Positions 10,851 through 25,800 of a DNA stretch of 64,000 nucleotides are shown piece by piece (position 1 is the stretch's first letter; every line of letters begins with the position of its first letter). A model generated the notes under the pieces. The model was given only the letters and a program-made list of their open reading frames with translations, did not search any database and was not told the DNA's origin. Source of the stretch: Kryptolebias marmoratus. Taxonomy: Eukaryota > Chordata > Actinopteri > Cyprinodontiformes > Rivulidae. The position numbers and the translations under genes were made by a program. Location: contig NC_051437.1 in NCBI RefSeq assembly GCF_001649575.2, forward strand, positions 16,138,349 through 16,202,348. The letters are read 5' to 3'.

Positions 10851-13800
10851 TGCAAATTAATATCTGCAAAAGTGTATTTTTTTTTCAATGACTTCAATAT
10901 AAAACCCTGCAACAGCTTTTAATTAGAGCCTGTTCACCTGTCCTGGTGCTTCTTGAGAACAATGCCTATTTTTCCAAGGTTTAGATAAACTTATACATTC
11001 AAATTGAGAGAGAAGGTGAGATTTTTCATTGGTTCTATTTGTCAGAAACATCTCACTGAGTGTCTCCTGTTTTGGCACGAAACTTATGGACATTTAAAAC
11101 AAACATGCAAAACAGGCACTTCGATTTTACGCAACCGATAATGAGCTTATGACATTGCAACAGCTTTTCATCTTTCTCCTATTATTTCCTATTGTGTAAA
11201 AACACAAATGTTTTTTTCTGTTAACCATGCCTTTAATATCAATAGACATCTGTTGTGAGAACCAAAGGGCCAACTGTAAATCGGAAATACTTGAAACTTT
11301 AATTGCACAGCCCTGGCCTCAGGACACAAGACGAATGACACAAACAGCATCAACCTGACAGGCCCTCAACCTGCAACAAAACACTTCAATTACAAGTGGA
11401 ATGACGAAAAAATACAAGATATACACAACTAAACCTTTACAGTCCAGTGTGATGTGAAGTCAGCTGCTACAATAAACAAATAATAAAAGATATCAGTTTT
11501 AGACATCAACTTGTATCAACTGGGTACACCAATGAACCATACTTGCAGTTAACAACACACAGGCAAAAAATCAAACTTTTAAAGGTATTTTTTTATTGAA
11601 TATCAAGACAATAACATTTCACTCAAACTCTGCTGGCAGCTGAACTCCGGAAGGCAGGTGCGCATATTTCCCGAACAATTCCTAACACAGTTGCCAATAC
11701 ACTTCCGAAAACACATGAAAGCCTTAGGCAACCATTTCAAACTAACTTACTTGTAATAAAGCCATAAAACAGACAATAGGAGATGAGACACTGATTAGCA
11801 GGTTTCCAAAGGCATGCACTGAATATATATGTACATCGCCAGTTTACACAGATGTTTCTTATCATCAGCTGTGATATTTTAAATAAAATATGACTGTCAG
11901 GGACATTGTGAGAGGATCAGAGCAGCCAGGGTGTGGAAAATAAAAGGAAGGAATTGAACAAAAAAGCAGTATCTTTCACTCTTTCAAGCTTTTCTCAGTT
12001 TCTGTTTCTTTCTGTCTGTCTCTCATTTGTCCATCTTCCTATTTTTTCGCTGCTGGAATCTGACCTACTGTTCACAGTCATGAGCCAGAGGTTACTTCCT
12101 GAGTGCATAGCTGTTGCTGTGTCTAACAGCGAACAGATTTTAGAATGAGTGCTTGAGTGCAGGTGGAGAGCGGTGGGTTGGATCTTTATTGTCTTGTCTC
12201 TAAGGAAAATTGCAAAACTTTTTGATATAATTCCAGTGACCCCGTTAATAAAAAACAAAATCCCATTCTGCAGCTCGATCTCCACTATGAAGCTTAACCA
12301 AGGCTGCATTTCTTTAGTTTTGAGAGTTTAGGGCCAAAAGGCCCCTTAAAAAGCACAATTTGCCTGTAGCTGTAGCTGTAAAGTGACACACTGTGCCTTA
12401 AAGCTTCAATAATATTCAGACTTGTATCCGCATGCACGTTTACACTCCACTCCCATTAATGCAAGCACCCTCAGTGTCAAGAGCGTACAAGAATGCAAAT
12501 GCAGGTACTTTCATCCAAATATATCACAGTTATGCATTTTATCTGAATGAACATATGTGCACATGGATTCTTTCCCGAGTCGACAATAATGGTGTTTTTC
12601 CATTACACAATACAGTGCAGGTCTCCATAGTACAGGTGATGCCCGCTGTATTTTCTACTATAAACAGTATGCCCTGTACATTGTCGAGATCAGCTCTATC
12701 ATTGCGGCATGTGTGAAGCTACAATGTCTCAACACGCACAGATTTTAGGTCTGTATTTATCCACATCAAAATATTGTAACGTAAAGTGTAATTCAAAGTA
12801 ACTTAATAAAAGAGGAGAAGTGGCAAGTTTGCAACAAATGTTTAGTACAAAAATAATTGGAAAATGTGTTGTTAGTAATCAAGTAGTTGTTAGTAATTGT
12901 GTGTTTGTCATACACACAAAATAAATCAGCGTTCATGCACACTATCTGTAATTTGTGCGACAACTTTATAAGGCAAATAAGTGTGTCAAACTGAAACAAC
13001 GACGCTGTCGTTGATTTCCACAGGTCAAACTACAGTATGAAATTTATAATAAACTCCCCTCTAATGAAGCAAGGCTCAAAGTCTTGATATCCAAAATCCT
13101 GAAACAGATTCAGGAATCACAAGCCTTAGCACAGAGTGTATGTCTCTGGCCTATTTTTAAATTTTTTTTTTAAATTTGCTTTGGCACTTCAATTTCATTC
13201 AGCAAAAATGCTAAAGATTATTTCTCAACAAAACTACTCCAGAGCTGTGTGTTTATAGAAGGGCCACCTTGAGGTAAAGTGGCGATGTGACGAGAAAAAA
13301 GCTTTTCCACTATTGTTCCACGTTGCCTTACAGTAAATTGATCAAAGATTCATTTAAAAAAAAAGACTGAATCCCCATTGTTTGAAGGAAAGAAATCATA
13401 ATAAACACAATATATAACTGACTTATTTTAACCATGTTCCATTGTGGTATTTATGAAGGCACTCCAAAATAAACAAGACATTTAGCTGACTTTCATTTCA
13501 GATGTTATTGCATTTGAATAAAGTGAAACAATGTAACAAATGTTTACAAAGAATTCCTTCTAAATGCGGTTTGCAGAACTACATTTATTGCCTACCGCAG
13601 CGATAGGTGGGTGAACACACAGCATGTAGTTGTGTGTTCTTCTTACTCATAAACTAGTGGATGTATTTTAATGAAACCATCAGAACATAATAATTGGATG
13701 TATATCTAAAATGAACTTTTAAAGTTAATCCAATTAAACAACAATGGGAATACCTCTGTCCATTTTACAGATAGTGAACTAAAATGTGGTGTGTGCTGTT

Positions 13801-16800
13801 ATAGACAACCGTAGACATTTTGACACTAAGTAAAGGCCACCTCTCCCTTATTGTCCTCCTTTATGTCCTTCCTACAGTATAACTGGGCCTGGTCCCAGTA
13901 AACCCACCCTCTCCCTGCAGTGGACCTGTGGAGGTGGGAGGCCAGTCCTCCAAGGCCTTGAAGGCAGGATGAACAAAATGATTAACATGTTTTCCAGACC
14001 CCTAGTTTTTTATGACCTTGACATTTAACAATCTTCTCATGACAAGTGCTTAATCTTTCAGCATAGCCATGGCAATAACTCCCCCCTTCCTGGTGAGAAT
14101 CTAAAATCCCACAGCAGTGAAGAGAAAGGAGGTCCAGATGCAAGAATGCCTGTCTGGCCACGGACAGGCATTAAGACAGAAGGATGAAGAAAAAGAAAAA
14201 AAAAAAATCACACAGACATTAATGGATGGGGCGAGGCAGCAAGTTATGTGGGGATACAGATGGATCTGAGACAATGAACTGTACAAAAAAAAAAGTTCCT
14301 TGTGACAGAAAGAAGCAAAAAATCCAACATGGTTTTACAGTGACGGAGTTGGAAACAAGGAAGAGTTCAAGGACAGGGTTAGAAAAAGGAAGGAGACCAC
14401 GGGGAGTTACAAAGCAGTTATGGGCAGAGGACATGTGGAGTTTCTGCACTAAGTTTCTTATCTCAATAGCTTTAACAGAAAACCTGTTTTCTTAGTTATA
14501 CTTGTTTCAACTGACAGAAAACCAACAGTCTCAGATTTTTAGTAGATTCTTTTATTTGTTTACTCCTAGGGCATTTACCAGAGTGCAACTTGTAAACCCC
14601 TACAATCTGAAGGAAATATTAATCCAGATGGAGAAAGTCAGCAAGTATTGTTGTGACTGAAGCCATTAGCAGAGTTTCTAAACGTCAGTTGCTTCTCTGA
14701 TATAGATCACTGACTAATGTGTGAGTCACTCAGCTCATCAGCCGCAGTTTGACTTGACTCATTTTACAATGTATCTGCAGAACAAACATGTCTCACTGCT
14801 TCTGCCATTGACTCAACATGGCATATAGATATCCCACACAGTCACATACTTTGACTGTGTGGTATGGTAAACAAAGCAGAGGCGCCGTCCTGTACGCCAG
14901 TCGCCAAGGTAAATTTGCATGAGGTCAAACGTCGGAGTGAGTAGACAGACATGAATGCTCATACGCCCATAATTTTCCATTGTGTCCTACTTGGACTGCA
15001 CTCTTGTCTGATGCCACAAGCATGGGTGTGGGCCTGTTGACAAAAAATAGGATATAAGGATAAGCAAGCACAGTGTTGCTTTAATGTTCCTCCTTGAATT
15101 CAGAATTCCTTGATCTAAACTTTAAATTTGGATTGAACAAGATAAATTTGGTTTTGTCCTGGTGGTATGGAACAAAAGGTTTATCAACACATCTTATGCA
15201 GCATCAACCTCAGGACACTGAAGAAAACATGGAAAGTGTATGATTCTTTTTATGAATGTGTCAATTAATAGGCTAGTTACCAGAACTGGACAATTTAAAG
15301 CTTGACTGGTCACCAGATGATCAGACATTTAAATATACTTCTTGTTCCATATTTTATGGATGAATCATTGCCATAGGACTACTTCACACCAGTAATAGCA
15401 AGCATGAAGAAATTTTCACTGCGAGACAAATACTCAAAGTTAGCTATCTACTGTATCCGTATAGTGACTTGAAAAGGAAGTCATATGAAGCACAAAAGTT
15501 TAGACTTCTTAAAGTAAACTGGATTTTCTACAGAGGTCTGTTTTAAGGTCGTATCTCAGTGGGCTGCGACTATTTCGTGAATGGCATTTGCGAGGAAGTT
15601 TCTAGAATATCTAACAACGTTTGTAGCGTTTTTCACTTTCCTTGCATGAGTTGCAGAGACACATAATCCTGCTGCTTAGGTTTTGAAGATATTCAAAAAA
15701 TTTGTGCGACAAAGTTCCTCTCAAATAAGTCACCAAGTTGACATGGGTGTCTTCATCTCATCGGAATTTTGTCATAGACATCTTCAGTTCTTCTCAAGAA
15801 TGCTAGAGCTGTATTCTTACATGTGCAAGTTTGGAGTCACCAATTAGTCTCCACCAGTTGCAGCCCAGTGATGTACTTTCATGAACTACTCAAGCTTTTA
15901 TTTCCCTTTATAGCAGGTTTGGCATTTTCCTTGAAAAAAAAACAAACTTATCAGAATGTTTCTTGCTAAAAAATAATAAAACAATAGAATGATCAACAAG
16001 TTTGAGTCAGGTTGGTTTAAAATGTAGTTACTTAGTAAATTGCATCACAATTTTTTTTTGTAGAATTTAACAAGCATCCATTCAAGTGAAATATTGTCAT
16101 TTCAGATCCTTATTTTTTAGAATTTTTCATTTTGCACAAAATAGATGCAGCTACAATAAGTTGTGCACAATAAGTTAAGCGGCAAAGAGCAAATTTAGTA
16201 TAATTTGGTATAATTTGATTAAATGTTTTAGGTAACAAACAATATTTCTTATTGTTTGAAATCTAAATATATTAGTTGTTTTACAGAACTGTATGAGTCA
16301 GTCCTGGCACTGAGAGATAAACACTAACAATGTGCTGTGTTTAAAGTAAAACCCCAAAAAAATCCCAAAACAAAACCGAAAGAAGTGATGCAATTATCAT
16401 TCTTGCTGTTTGTCAGTCTGCCGTCAAAAAGCACACTAAAGACTTGACCCCACCGTTTTCTATTGTGTGTGGTCTTCAAATCGCTCTGTCATCACTCTCT
16501 TTCTGCGCTTCTGGGTCTCTGAGCTCCTCCTCCTGCCCCCACCCACCCCACCCCCGGCTGATGTCAACCACCTGTCTGCGTGGGACCTCCCAGGCCCATC
16601 CTCTGTCTGTTACCAGCATGCCTTGTTAAGTGTGTGAGTAGAGTTATGATGAAAGAGATAAAGTGGCTTCCTTCCAGTGCAGCTCCATGTTTTTTTTTTT
16701 TTTGATCTGCAGCTTAGATAAATTAATATTTACTGTAGAAAAGCTGACTCCCAAATCCTTATTGACAGTATTAATCCCCAAGTTTTAACTCTAACAAAGC

Positions 16801-19800
16801 CAGATAAGACATAAAACACAAAATTTCGAGACAGCTGTAAACGAAAAAAAAACCTTGACTTTAAAGTCCTCCACGGTTCAGTAAATTCTGGGATCTTGTC
16901 TGGCTAACACAACTGTAAGCTGGCTTTAATGATTCTGTGCTTTCACAGATCTGCCCAGTCTAAAAAAAATTAAGTGGCTTTGGTTATATCCTTGGGGCTA
17001 AGGTGTGTGCATGTATTCAATACGTATCCAACACAAACACACGTATACATACTCGTACACATGCGTGACTCTCTCGTACACCTGAACAAACCACATCCCT
17101 CAAATGCTTGTGTGGTTTATGCCTCTGTTTCCTCTGCGTGCTCTCTTTGACAGCAAAGTGAGTAAACTTGACCTCCGTTAGATGGGAATTTGGAGCAGCA
17201 GGAATTTATGTGGCTCTTACAAACAAAGCCAAAAATGCCACTTTCATCTTAGCTGAGGTTTTTGAAATGATTTAGAATATACATATATTTTAAAATAGTG
17301 TACTTTAAGAAGTTCATGACAACAAGGCAGGGCTTCATGTCCAGGCAAGCGGGGATAAAGAGTAAGAATACTGAGAGCAAGACAGACTCATCGCAGCAGT
17401 CCAAATATACACACACACTTAAAGTGAAACAATTCAAAACAGCCGGTGTGCACTAAGTCAACAGATTAGGACCACAACACTGTTATTTTTGTTGTAAGAA
17501 AGGTCTCAGTAATTTGATGATTTATCAGCTACTGTGTTTGTGCAGCGTGCACATGCATGAAAAGACTGAGAGCCATAGCTGAAAGTCAGAAAGGCATTTA
17601 ATACAGAATGAGGAGACATGTCTGCACACTTAGGATGTCACTTTTTGAAGTATGTACAGTCCACACATAAGCATGCATAGACATAAGAAAAGAAGCACGC
17701 AGACAAAGGCAGACACGGCTCTTTGATGCAGCACCTGTCAAACTCAAATCTTCAGCAGTCAAACACTGACTCACAATAACAATCCTGCCTTCAATTTTCA
17801 GTGTTTGCAAAAGTCCAAACAGAGTATTTTGAGTTTTGTACAGTATAAAAAAGGTTGGGGGAAAAAAGGGCCCTGATAGCAGACCTGCACGTGCACAACA
17901 ATGAATCTGCCCCAATCCACAAAGTCTGAGATGTCAAACACAGTTTGCGGTGATTTTTTGTTGAATAGATTCCTTTCTAAACATTGCTAGATCTTGTGTG
18001 GGAAACCCTAACAAGCATTACAGTAGAAAGGTGACAACACATTTTCCATTTTCTACAGTCTGTGTCACTGTTCAGGATTCTTCATACAAAATTGAACTCA
18101 TAAGGCTTTAGCTGTTCTTACATTACAAGCAACACGTTAAATAATGTAAAAAATATACAAAAAGAAAAGTGTGGTGCTAATATAAGAGAAAGAAAGGGTT
18201 GATGCTGATTATAGTTTCTATTTTCTGCTCTGCCCTGTGCTCTCTGCTCGTGTGTTTATGGTTCAAGATTCTGACCTACCATGACCGCCAGGTGCCTGTT
18301 CTCCTCCACAGGCACAGACGGGAAATCCCAGAAATAAACTCTGACCTTTTGTCTTTCCCACTGAATCCAGTCAGAGCCTTCACATGGTTTTTTCTCTCTT
18401 TCTTTTAACCAGATGTTCCTATCCCAAACTTTTCAGTGATCAAAGTCTTCTGTTTGCATTTTGAACCATGAATTATCTCCTCGCTCCTTCCAAATGGAAG
18501 CTTTTCTGTACATGTATTTGTTTTCGCCCACCAACAAAAAAAGAGATTATTTTGCTCAATTATATGTTTTGCTTGGAGAGAACCTCTTATGCATTCTAAG
18601 TATGGTTAGCCTGAAAAACATGCTTGAGAAAAAAAATGTGAACTGCCTTTAATTTAAAGTGTACAATAGTAGAAATTATGCAACTGAGTCACACATGGGG
18701 TATTGAGCAAAAAGTGATTTAATTTGAACCAAGAAGCAAGTAACAGCAAGAAACCCCAAGTAGGTGAAAAACCAAAGTTTGCTAGCCTGTTGCTGCTCCA
18801 ATCTTAACTCCAACCTAACCTTGTCTTTATAAAATTAAATTTTGCTACAGTTGCTAAGGAGCAAAACAAGACGTAAGTAAAGGGAAGTCTTCGTGTATTG
18901 CCTTTGCAAGTGTGTAAAAATGCTCATCAGATGATCTGAACTGCAGATGAGGCCTTTGCATGAATCTTTAACATTTCTGCAGCTGAGTTGTGATGAACAA
19001 ATACATCTTTTTTCTATTTGAGAAAAGCTTCAGTCTATTATTTTTTGAACTTTTTCATTCCTCCATTTAGTCATTGCAAGCTGATACTGTCCAAGATGCT
19101 GTAATCATCCACGGATATGTTAATTCAACTAAAATTAAACTTTCCAAAATGCAGTTTAACAAGTAAACATAAATTAAAGGATATCAAAGCCCGTTATATA
19201 AAACTGCTACAAATGACTCGAAAATGCATTATTTGTTAAACTGTGACTCATATTTCAATCATAACAGGTAGAAAAAAACAAGTGTCATTTTCAAACAATT
19301 TATTGTTTGTCTTTCTGTACAGATTTAAATAATTAATAATCATTTATGCCACATGTACGATCAAATTAACTCAGATCATAGGTCTTTACAAAACTCGTGG
19401 AGGTGTTTTTTTAAATTACTTAATTATTATTAATATTATTATTTTACAGCTTTGCCAATTTTAAGGAAATAAATATTCTATTTTCATTTTGATTTGTTTT
19501 CTACTCACTCATACATAATTAAACTTGTATTAAAGCATTTATGCTCCTGACATGCTGTAAATAATTGATTGAGTGTAAATATTACAGGTTAAACTTTTTT
19601 TTTAATTCTTAGCAGCTGCAGTCATGCCAAAAGTCTGCAATGAGGACTGCAGATCTGTGATTGTCGAAGTGAATGTTTTCATATTGTTTATTGTTTCACT
19701 TTTGTCACACCCATGTAAAATAAATTTCCTCATCTCCTCTTCTCAGATGTGTTTCTTAATGCAACATGTAATCCAGACTCTTGTATTTCTGGCTGATGTT

Positions 19801-20339
19801 ATCATTGCATTGCGTAATAACGTAATGCAAAGAGCATTTTTTTACATATATGCAAAAGATTAAAACACCATCTTCAGTTATTCATGCCTAAATATGGTAG
19901 TAAGAATTTGGTTTGAGGATTATGCACAGCGTTCTACATTGAACAAAAAGAATGTCCTGCAGATTTTTTGTGCTTCTGTGCAAACACAGGTTAAGTCGTG
20001 ACTCCTCACAGTTTTAGACTGGGCCCAGGTGTGCAGTCACAGCCTGTCCCCCCCTGCCCAGGTGTCCCACACAATACTGTGGAGTCTAGACAGCTCACAT
20101 CACTCCATCTTTTATGTCTCTTAGGGGTGGATCCCTGCCATTCCTCTATAATCTGAGAAAGTCTAAATTTGCTGGGGTGGGGTTGTGCACGTGCTTGTCA
20201 TTTCTCCGCACAGAAGAGCAGCAAAGAAAAAAACAACTGAATGTAACTTGAAAGAATAATGAATTCCTAATTAACATAAAACACACAGTTATTTTTCTGA
20301 TGCACACACATATTGCGATGGCCCACTGTACCAGTAAGT
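10851..20339. other. Non-coding sequence, no gene recognised
   Basis: About 9.5 kb of AT-rich DNA with mononucleotide runs (for example a T run near 16690) and only short reading frames lacking domains. No exon with convincing splice context, RNA gene or intact transposon was recognised. A stretch around 15540-15860 reads like an old dispersed repeat but could not be assigned. Confidence 0.45.
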
Positions 20340-20500
20340 TCTTTTGGATGTTTCCTTCTTCAGGGATTGCCACAGCAAGCAAACTCGCACAAACTATTTG
20401 GCAAATATTTTTCCAGAAGAGCTTCCTGCCACAATCTGACCTTGAACCTACAACCTCAGGATTAAAAGACTGTGGCACTGACCACCAAGCCACCACAGCT
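20340..20500 (-). mobile_element. tRNA-derived SINE (family S1), copy 1
   Basis: Read on the minus strand, the element starts with a polymerase III A-box-like TGGCTTGGTGG (20492-20482) and, about 35 bases later, a B-box-like GGTTCAAGGTC (20448-20438). The body (TGTGGCAGGAAG ... CTGTGGCAATCCC) aligns throughout with the copy at 27296-27454. The element is about 160 bases, diverged, and in a non-coding setting. Confidence 0.65.
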
Positions 20501-22797
20501 ACTGTACTAAGAACTCTAAAAAAATGTATTTAAGCAAATCTTAGATTTTCAAATTATTCATCAGTTAAATCACTTTGATTGAATATGAGACTTTAAAATA
20601 GAATAATGAATGACAAAGGTGCCATGGATTCAATAGGATTGAAGTTAGGGTTACACAATATTAGGAAAACATGGAGTTAAAAAGTAATGTTGACTACTCT
20701 AATGGCAGTACCTGTTACGATGAATCCACATTTTTTCTACACTGTCATCATGACACTCACAAAATGTGCTTTAGTGTTTCGGACTCTTTCATCTAAATCA
20801 GCTGCAGCTGTTAAGGACGGTAGGGGTCCATCCGATTGCCAAGTACATTATTCTGTGATTTATTGCGGCTCCTTATGATATTGATGTCGCACACACTGAA
20901 ATTATGATGATGATAAATTTCCAGTTCACCATTAAACAAACACAATAAGTGGATATGACTCTTACATATTTGTGGTTTAAATGCAGCAACTCATTTTCAC
21001 TGATATGTTGTTTTTTCTTTACATCATTCATGAAGTAAAATAACTACTTCTAAAACACACTTTACCAACAGGGCAAGATCTATTCCCATTAGGGCCCAGT
21101 TCACACTAGTTTGTTTTCTGCTCACATGCAAATAGTAACTTTGGCTTAACAGAATATTGAACAAACATTTCCCGAAGTCAGGATTTATTAGAATTTTGTT
21201 TCCAGTGTATTGTGTGTTTTCAGGATACAAAAAAAAAAAAAAATCCTGTTTTAATTTACTGTATTCAGCACGACCTGAACACCAACTATGATGTTTTTAC
21301 TGTTTTGTTTTTTTTTACACCTGTCAGTTTTTGCCCTGACCATGTTGGTATTACAGATAGAGAAATGAATTGCTGAAGAGAAACATTAAACAATGCCAAA
21401 AACACTGTGGTTTTAGGAGAATTATTAGCAAAGGTAAGACAATACTTCTGAGAATGAGTTTTGGTGTGTTATTCATGTGAATGTTGTCGTCGTTGTCCTG
21501 ACATGTGTGTTTTAACCTTTGTTAAAATTCAAAAGATTTTTTTTTAACTGATGGTAAACAATAATATACAGTATTTTTGAACATTTTTAACCAAAATGTG
21601 TTTTTTTTCTTACTCAGTAAACGGAACAAAATAAAATAAATGTTACAATTTAAACCTGACAAAAACAATAATTCAAAACTGCAAAAGTTACTCCACACAA
21701 ACATGCACGAAGCATGGAAGAGCTACAGTAAAATGAAGCAAAAAGATTGTTTTATCAGAGTGTATTTGGTAAATCAAACTATTTTATTAGTATGTTTAAA
21801 AAATGTTTCTATCAATATGTTTTAATTCATGGGTGTCATTCAGGCATGTTAAAGTTTCTTCCACATGAATACCCCAGGATTTTGTGCACCTTCCTAGAAA
21901 GTGTTATTCTCTTCTCTATATATATTTTTTTCTTTCACATATAGCACACACACAAATACACACATGCACACAATTCCACACACAAATACACTGGTGCTAA
22001 CATAGGGAAAGCTGTAACTCAACTTCAAAGGGAAACCTGAGAGGGTCATGAATAATCACAGACATCATTGTCTGCAGGGGAAAACAGCACTGTCCATCTG
22101 CCCTCCATACACATAGGAACACTAGTTCATATGGCTAAAGCTGTTTTTAGCACGGCCAACTGGGTACAGTTCTCAGTTTAAAGGGTAAAACAAGTTGGAC
22201 CATTTCCATTTTGTCCAAAGTTACAATATTTTCAATTTTTTGGGCACAAAGAAATTGAATGAATATGGGCAAACAGGCACTGATGCGACATCACAAACAT
22301 CTCACAGACAACTAGCAACAAGTTAAGATAAAATGTTAACACAGATATAGTCAAGATAAAGCCAAGGGAAGAAGTTTGTAAGACTGCAGGATCTATTCTA
22401 AATCAGCAGAATCTCATAAAGATGCAGCCAAGATACTGCAAGTTGCTATTTTTCTTAATTTTACTACTAAAATAAAGACACAAGAAATCTGTTTGGTCAT
22501 CAGCAAAGTACAAGACCAGTTAAGAAGTTCTACAGACACACTATATATTTAGTCAGATTGGTGGAACTTTGTCTTTCCACTTCTTTTGGAACGTCAGAGG
22601 GGTGATGAAAACCAGTCAGCTTCCATCTGGGATACACCAGCAGCCAAACTCATAAACAATTTCAAAAAATGTTGTTTAAACAGACCGAAGAACTTTTGTC
22701 TTTTACAGCTTTACTCCACTGGACCAAGCTCAAACTTTTGATCGTTCTTTTTCTTTTTTTAATTCAACACAAATGTGCAAAGCTACAGATGTCAATG

Positions 22798-22799
<2 letters not shown>
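20501..22799. other. Non-coding sequence, no gene recognised
   Basis: AT-rich sequence with short chance reading frames only. A region of CACA-rich composition lies around 21945-21990. No exon, RNA gene or clear transposon was seen. Confidence 0.45.

Positions 22800-22876
<77 letters not shown>
22800..22876. repeat. (AT)n microsatellite
   Basis: About 38 uninterrupted AT dinucleotide units. The tract can form cruciform or slipped structures and its length is likely to be variable and hard to assemble. Confidence 0.97.
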
Positions 22877-22878
<2 letters not shown>

Positions 22879-25800
22879 GCAAAACATAAGATGATTTGTG
22901 AGATTTGTTGTTGTTGGTGTTGCTTGGAGTTTTTTCAAACCATGTTCAAAATAACTACATTTTACATGTTTCTCAGAGTGAATTTAAATCAGATTAATAC
23001 AGCAGGGAATCTGATTGTCATTCTCAGAGTTTTTGGTGTGTAACTTTGGTTCATGAGCCTAAATGTTTGTTTGCGATGACATTCTTCTCGTCAAATCCCG
23101 GGAGGAATTCCCTTGTAGGAGTGGCAGCCATAAGGACTGCATTTAGCACATGAGCTTGCTTGAGCACAAGCACACATTTACAAATATCAGTTTAAAAACA
23201 ACAATCAAGAAAGTCACCCATACAAGACCCTGGCCCCACCCACGGATAACCTCACTAACTTCATGTTAGACACTGGAGCTCATCAGAATCTACAAGTCTT
23301 TTGAGGGTTGTGTAACATGAGTGGAGAGAAAGACAGAAAAAGAGGTGGTGAGAAGGGGGAGACAGGGAGACAAGGTAACCTGATGTCCCAGGAGTTTACT
23401 GAGCAGTAAACGAGTTTCCATTGAAGTTTGGAGACCCCCATTTTTTTCTAAGCTTCTCTTCTATTCTCACTTTTCCCCCTTTTGCTTTGACCTGCACTGT
23501 GCTCCCTCCCCTTCTGACTATACCAGGAAAATGATTGAGTTTGGCTGAAAAACTATGTCAGTACATGACATGACAAACATGACGCAATGTGATCTTGTAA
23601 AACTTCTTTTTTTAAATGGCACCTCTAGTTGTGTAGCCAGCTGGGATTTATTTTTCTCACCTCTAAAGAGGACTGACTGGCTGCTGCTGGGCTCAAAAGA
23701 AATTCCCAGGATCCACTTTAACTTAATGACAGGTAAGAAAGAAAAGGGCCCAGGTTTTAAGATAAACTCTAGTGTTTCTGTCTTCTGTTGACACACTCAC
23801 TTTCACTTCAGTTTCATAAAAGCAAAACTCACCACCCTGTAATGCTCCTGCTCCTCTCTCCTCAGTGAGGTAAAACCTAAAAAAAAGAAGTCTCCTACAG
23901 TCCACCTCACTCTTTGCAAGGTAAAGTTATCCCAAACTTAAAATCCCGCTCCTACTTTTCAAAGCTGTGCATCCAGGTCTTGGGCCATCCACTTCTGTCT
24001 GTCTCCCTCCCACACTATGAGAAATGGATTGTTCTGCAAGTTTAGAGAGGAGTCCCAAAGCTCTTCCCTCCTCTTGCTGTCTTCAGGTCCTAGTGCCTAC
24101 CTATTCCAAATGCTTTCATCATAATTAAAACTGCTGCTCATAATATATACCTTGCTGCCATGGTTGAGCAACAATATCATGCCGTCATACCAAATCCTGG
24201 GGTTTCCAAAATTGCGCTGGTATTACTTTGAGTACTATAATTAGAAACTCTACTGCAATGTTTTTTTTTTTTGTTTGCTTGGTTTGTTTTTTTTGATAAT
24301 CTTTACTTTGTGAAGAGCAGTACATAAATGTTGAACTCATTTTATAGATACATTTGTGTGCCAAAAAATATACTTTCTGTACTTTTAGTGCGATTTCTGC
24401 TGTGATGCAGTTAAAATAAAATTCTACCCAAGCTACCAAGTCTACTACGCGTTTAGTATTGCACCCTTTCACAAGAGCGTAGTGTAGAAAGCTGAAGAGG
24501 AGAAGAAAGCAGCGCAATTTGAACCCAACATTAGGGAGTTTCTAACAATGAACAAAGCTGGTGAAGGCAGTGGGTCACTCATGGAAGAACGAGCAGAAGC
24601 AGAGATGACTGGTCATGGTGGAGCGCCTGAGATCTACAGAGGGCAGATTAGCCTCCGTGGTCGGAATCTAACAACATCTGTTTTTTTCTTTGTGTGAGCA
24701 CACCTTTGAATCAGATCTTCAGCAGGAAAGTTTGCAGCCTGCTAATCCTCTACTCAGACATGATGCTGGCAAGGCCACTGCTTACAAAAAACAAACAACA
24801 ACAACAAGAAAAACCCATTAGATGTGGCATATGAACTATTTTGTTGTATCCGATATTTACTGTATTTTATTATTGCTAAATCACTTTGTTTCATGATGTA
24901 AGAGCAATAAAAAACAGTTTATGTGAGTTCAGTCTTTAACCTAAAAAATAAAAGTTAAAAATCTATTAGAAGCCCTTAAAACGTTTTGAAATTACATGCA
25001 GTGTTCCTCAGTGATAAACAGACATTGATGCCATTTGCTGTGGTATAATTTGGTATCAAAAATAGGTTTCTTCCCAAACCTTACAGCTATCATCCATGAC
25101 CTCTTTCTTTTGAGTATTTAATTTAATTAAATTATTTTTTGACTCTCTTTTTTTAAAAGTGGTGTTTTCACTGATCCACCTTATTCATGTGAGAAAAACT
25201 TTTAAAAACTTGTAAGAATTTGGCTGTGCGATGTGTCTGAATAAATCTAATTATCTGTGAACATGATCACCTATGGTAAAATAGTTAATAACCCTTTCCA
25301 GAAAACTACAACACTGTCAAATTTAAAAGGCATATTTTACACCATGTTGTTCGTTCACACACAAGAATAGACGTTTGATGGTCCGCTGCAGCCAGGAATT
25401 CATCTACGCTACTTGTCAATAGCAAATGCAAAGAAAAAAGGTAAAATAAATCAACCAAAAAAGTCAAACCTTACAACCATGATATCCCCTCTCTCTGATT
25501 GCCGTTCGCATTCAGTCTTCAGGCTCTGGTATCACAACAGTCCCTTTCTGACGTTTCCCAGTCTTTTTTGTTTATACATCCTCATTATTATTTGTTGGTT
25601 TTGCTTTCGCACAGTTTTTCTGGTTTTGCGCATTTCTCTCTTTCATGACTTCTCCCTGACCTGAACTGTATCAATGTCAAAGCCCCTGGCGCTGAGAACA
25701 CATTCATACCGAGCGTGCTCTACAACAGACAGGGAAAAAAAAAAAGAAGAAAGGAAGGATTGTGTGACAGTGTCAGTGCTGTTTCCTGGGCAAACAAAAC

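Noticed and set aside
24185..24517. Minus-strand frame of 110 codons
   Set aside because: Contains a Lys/Gln/Thr run from a T-rich stretch and no recognisable family motif.
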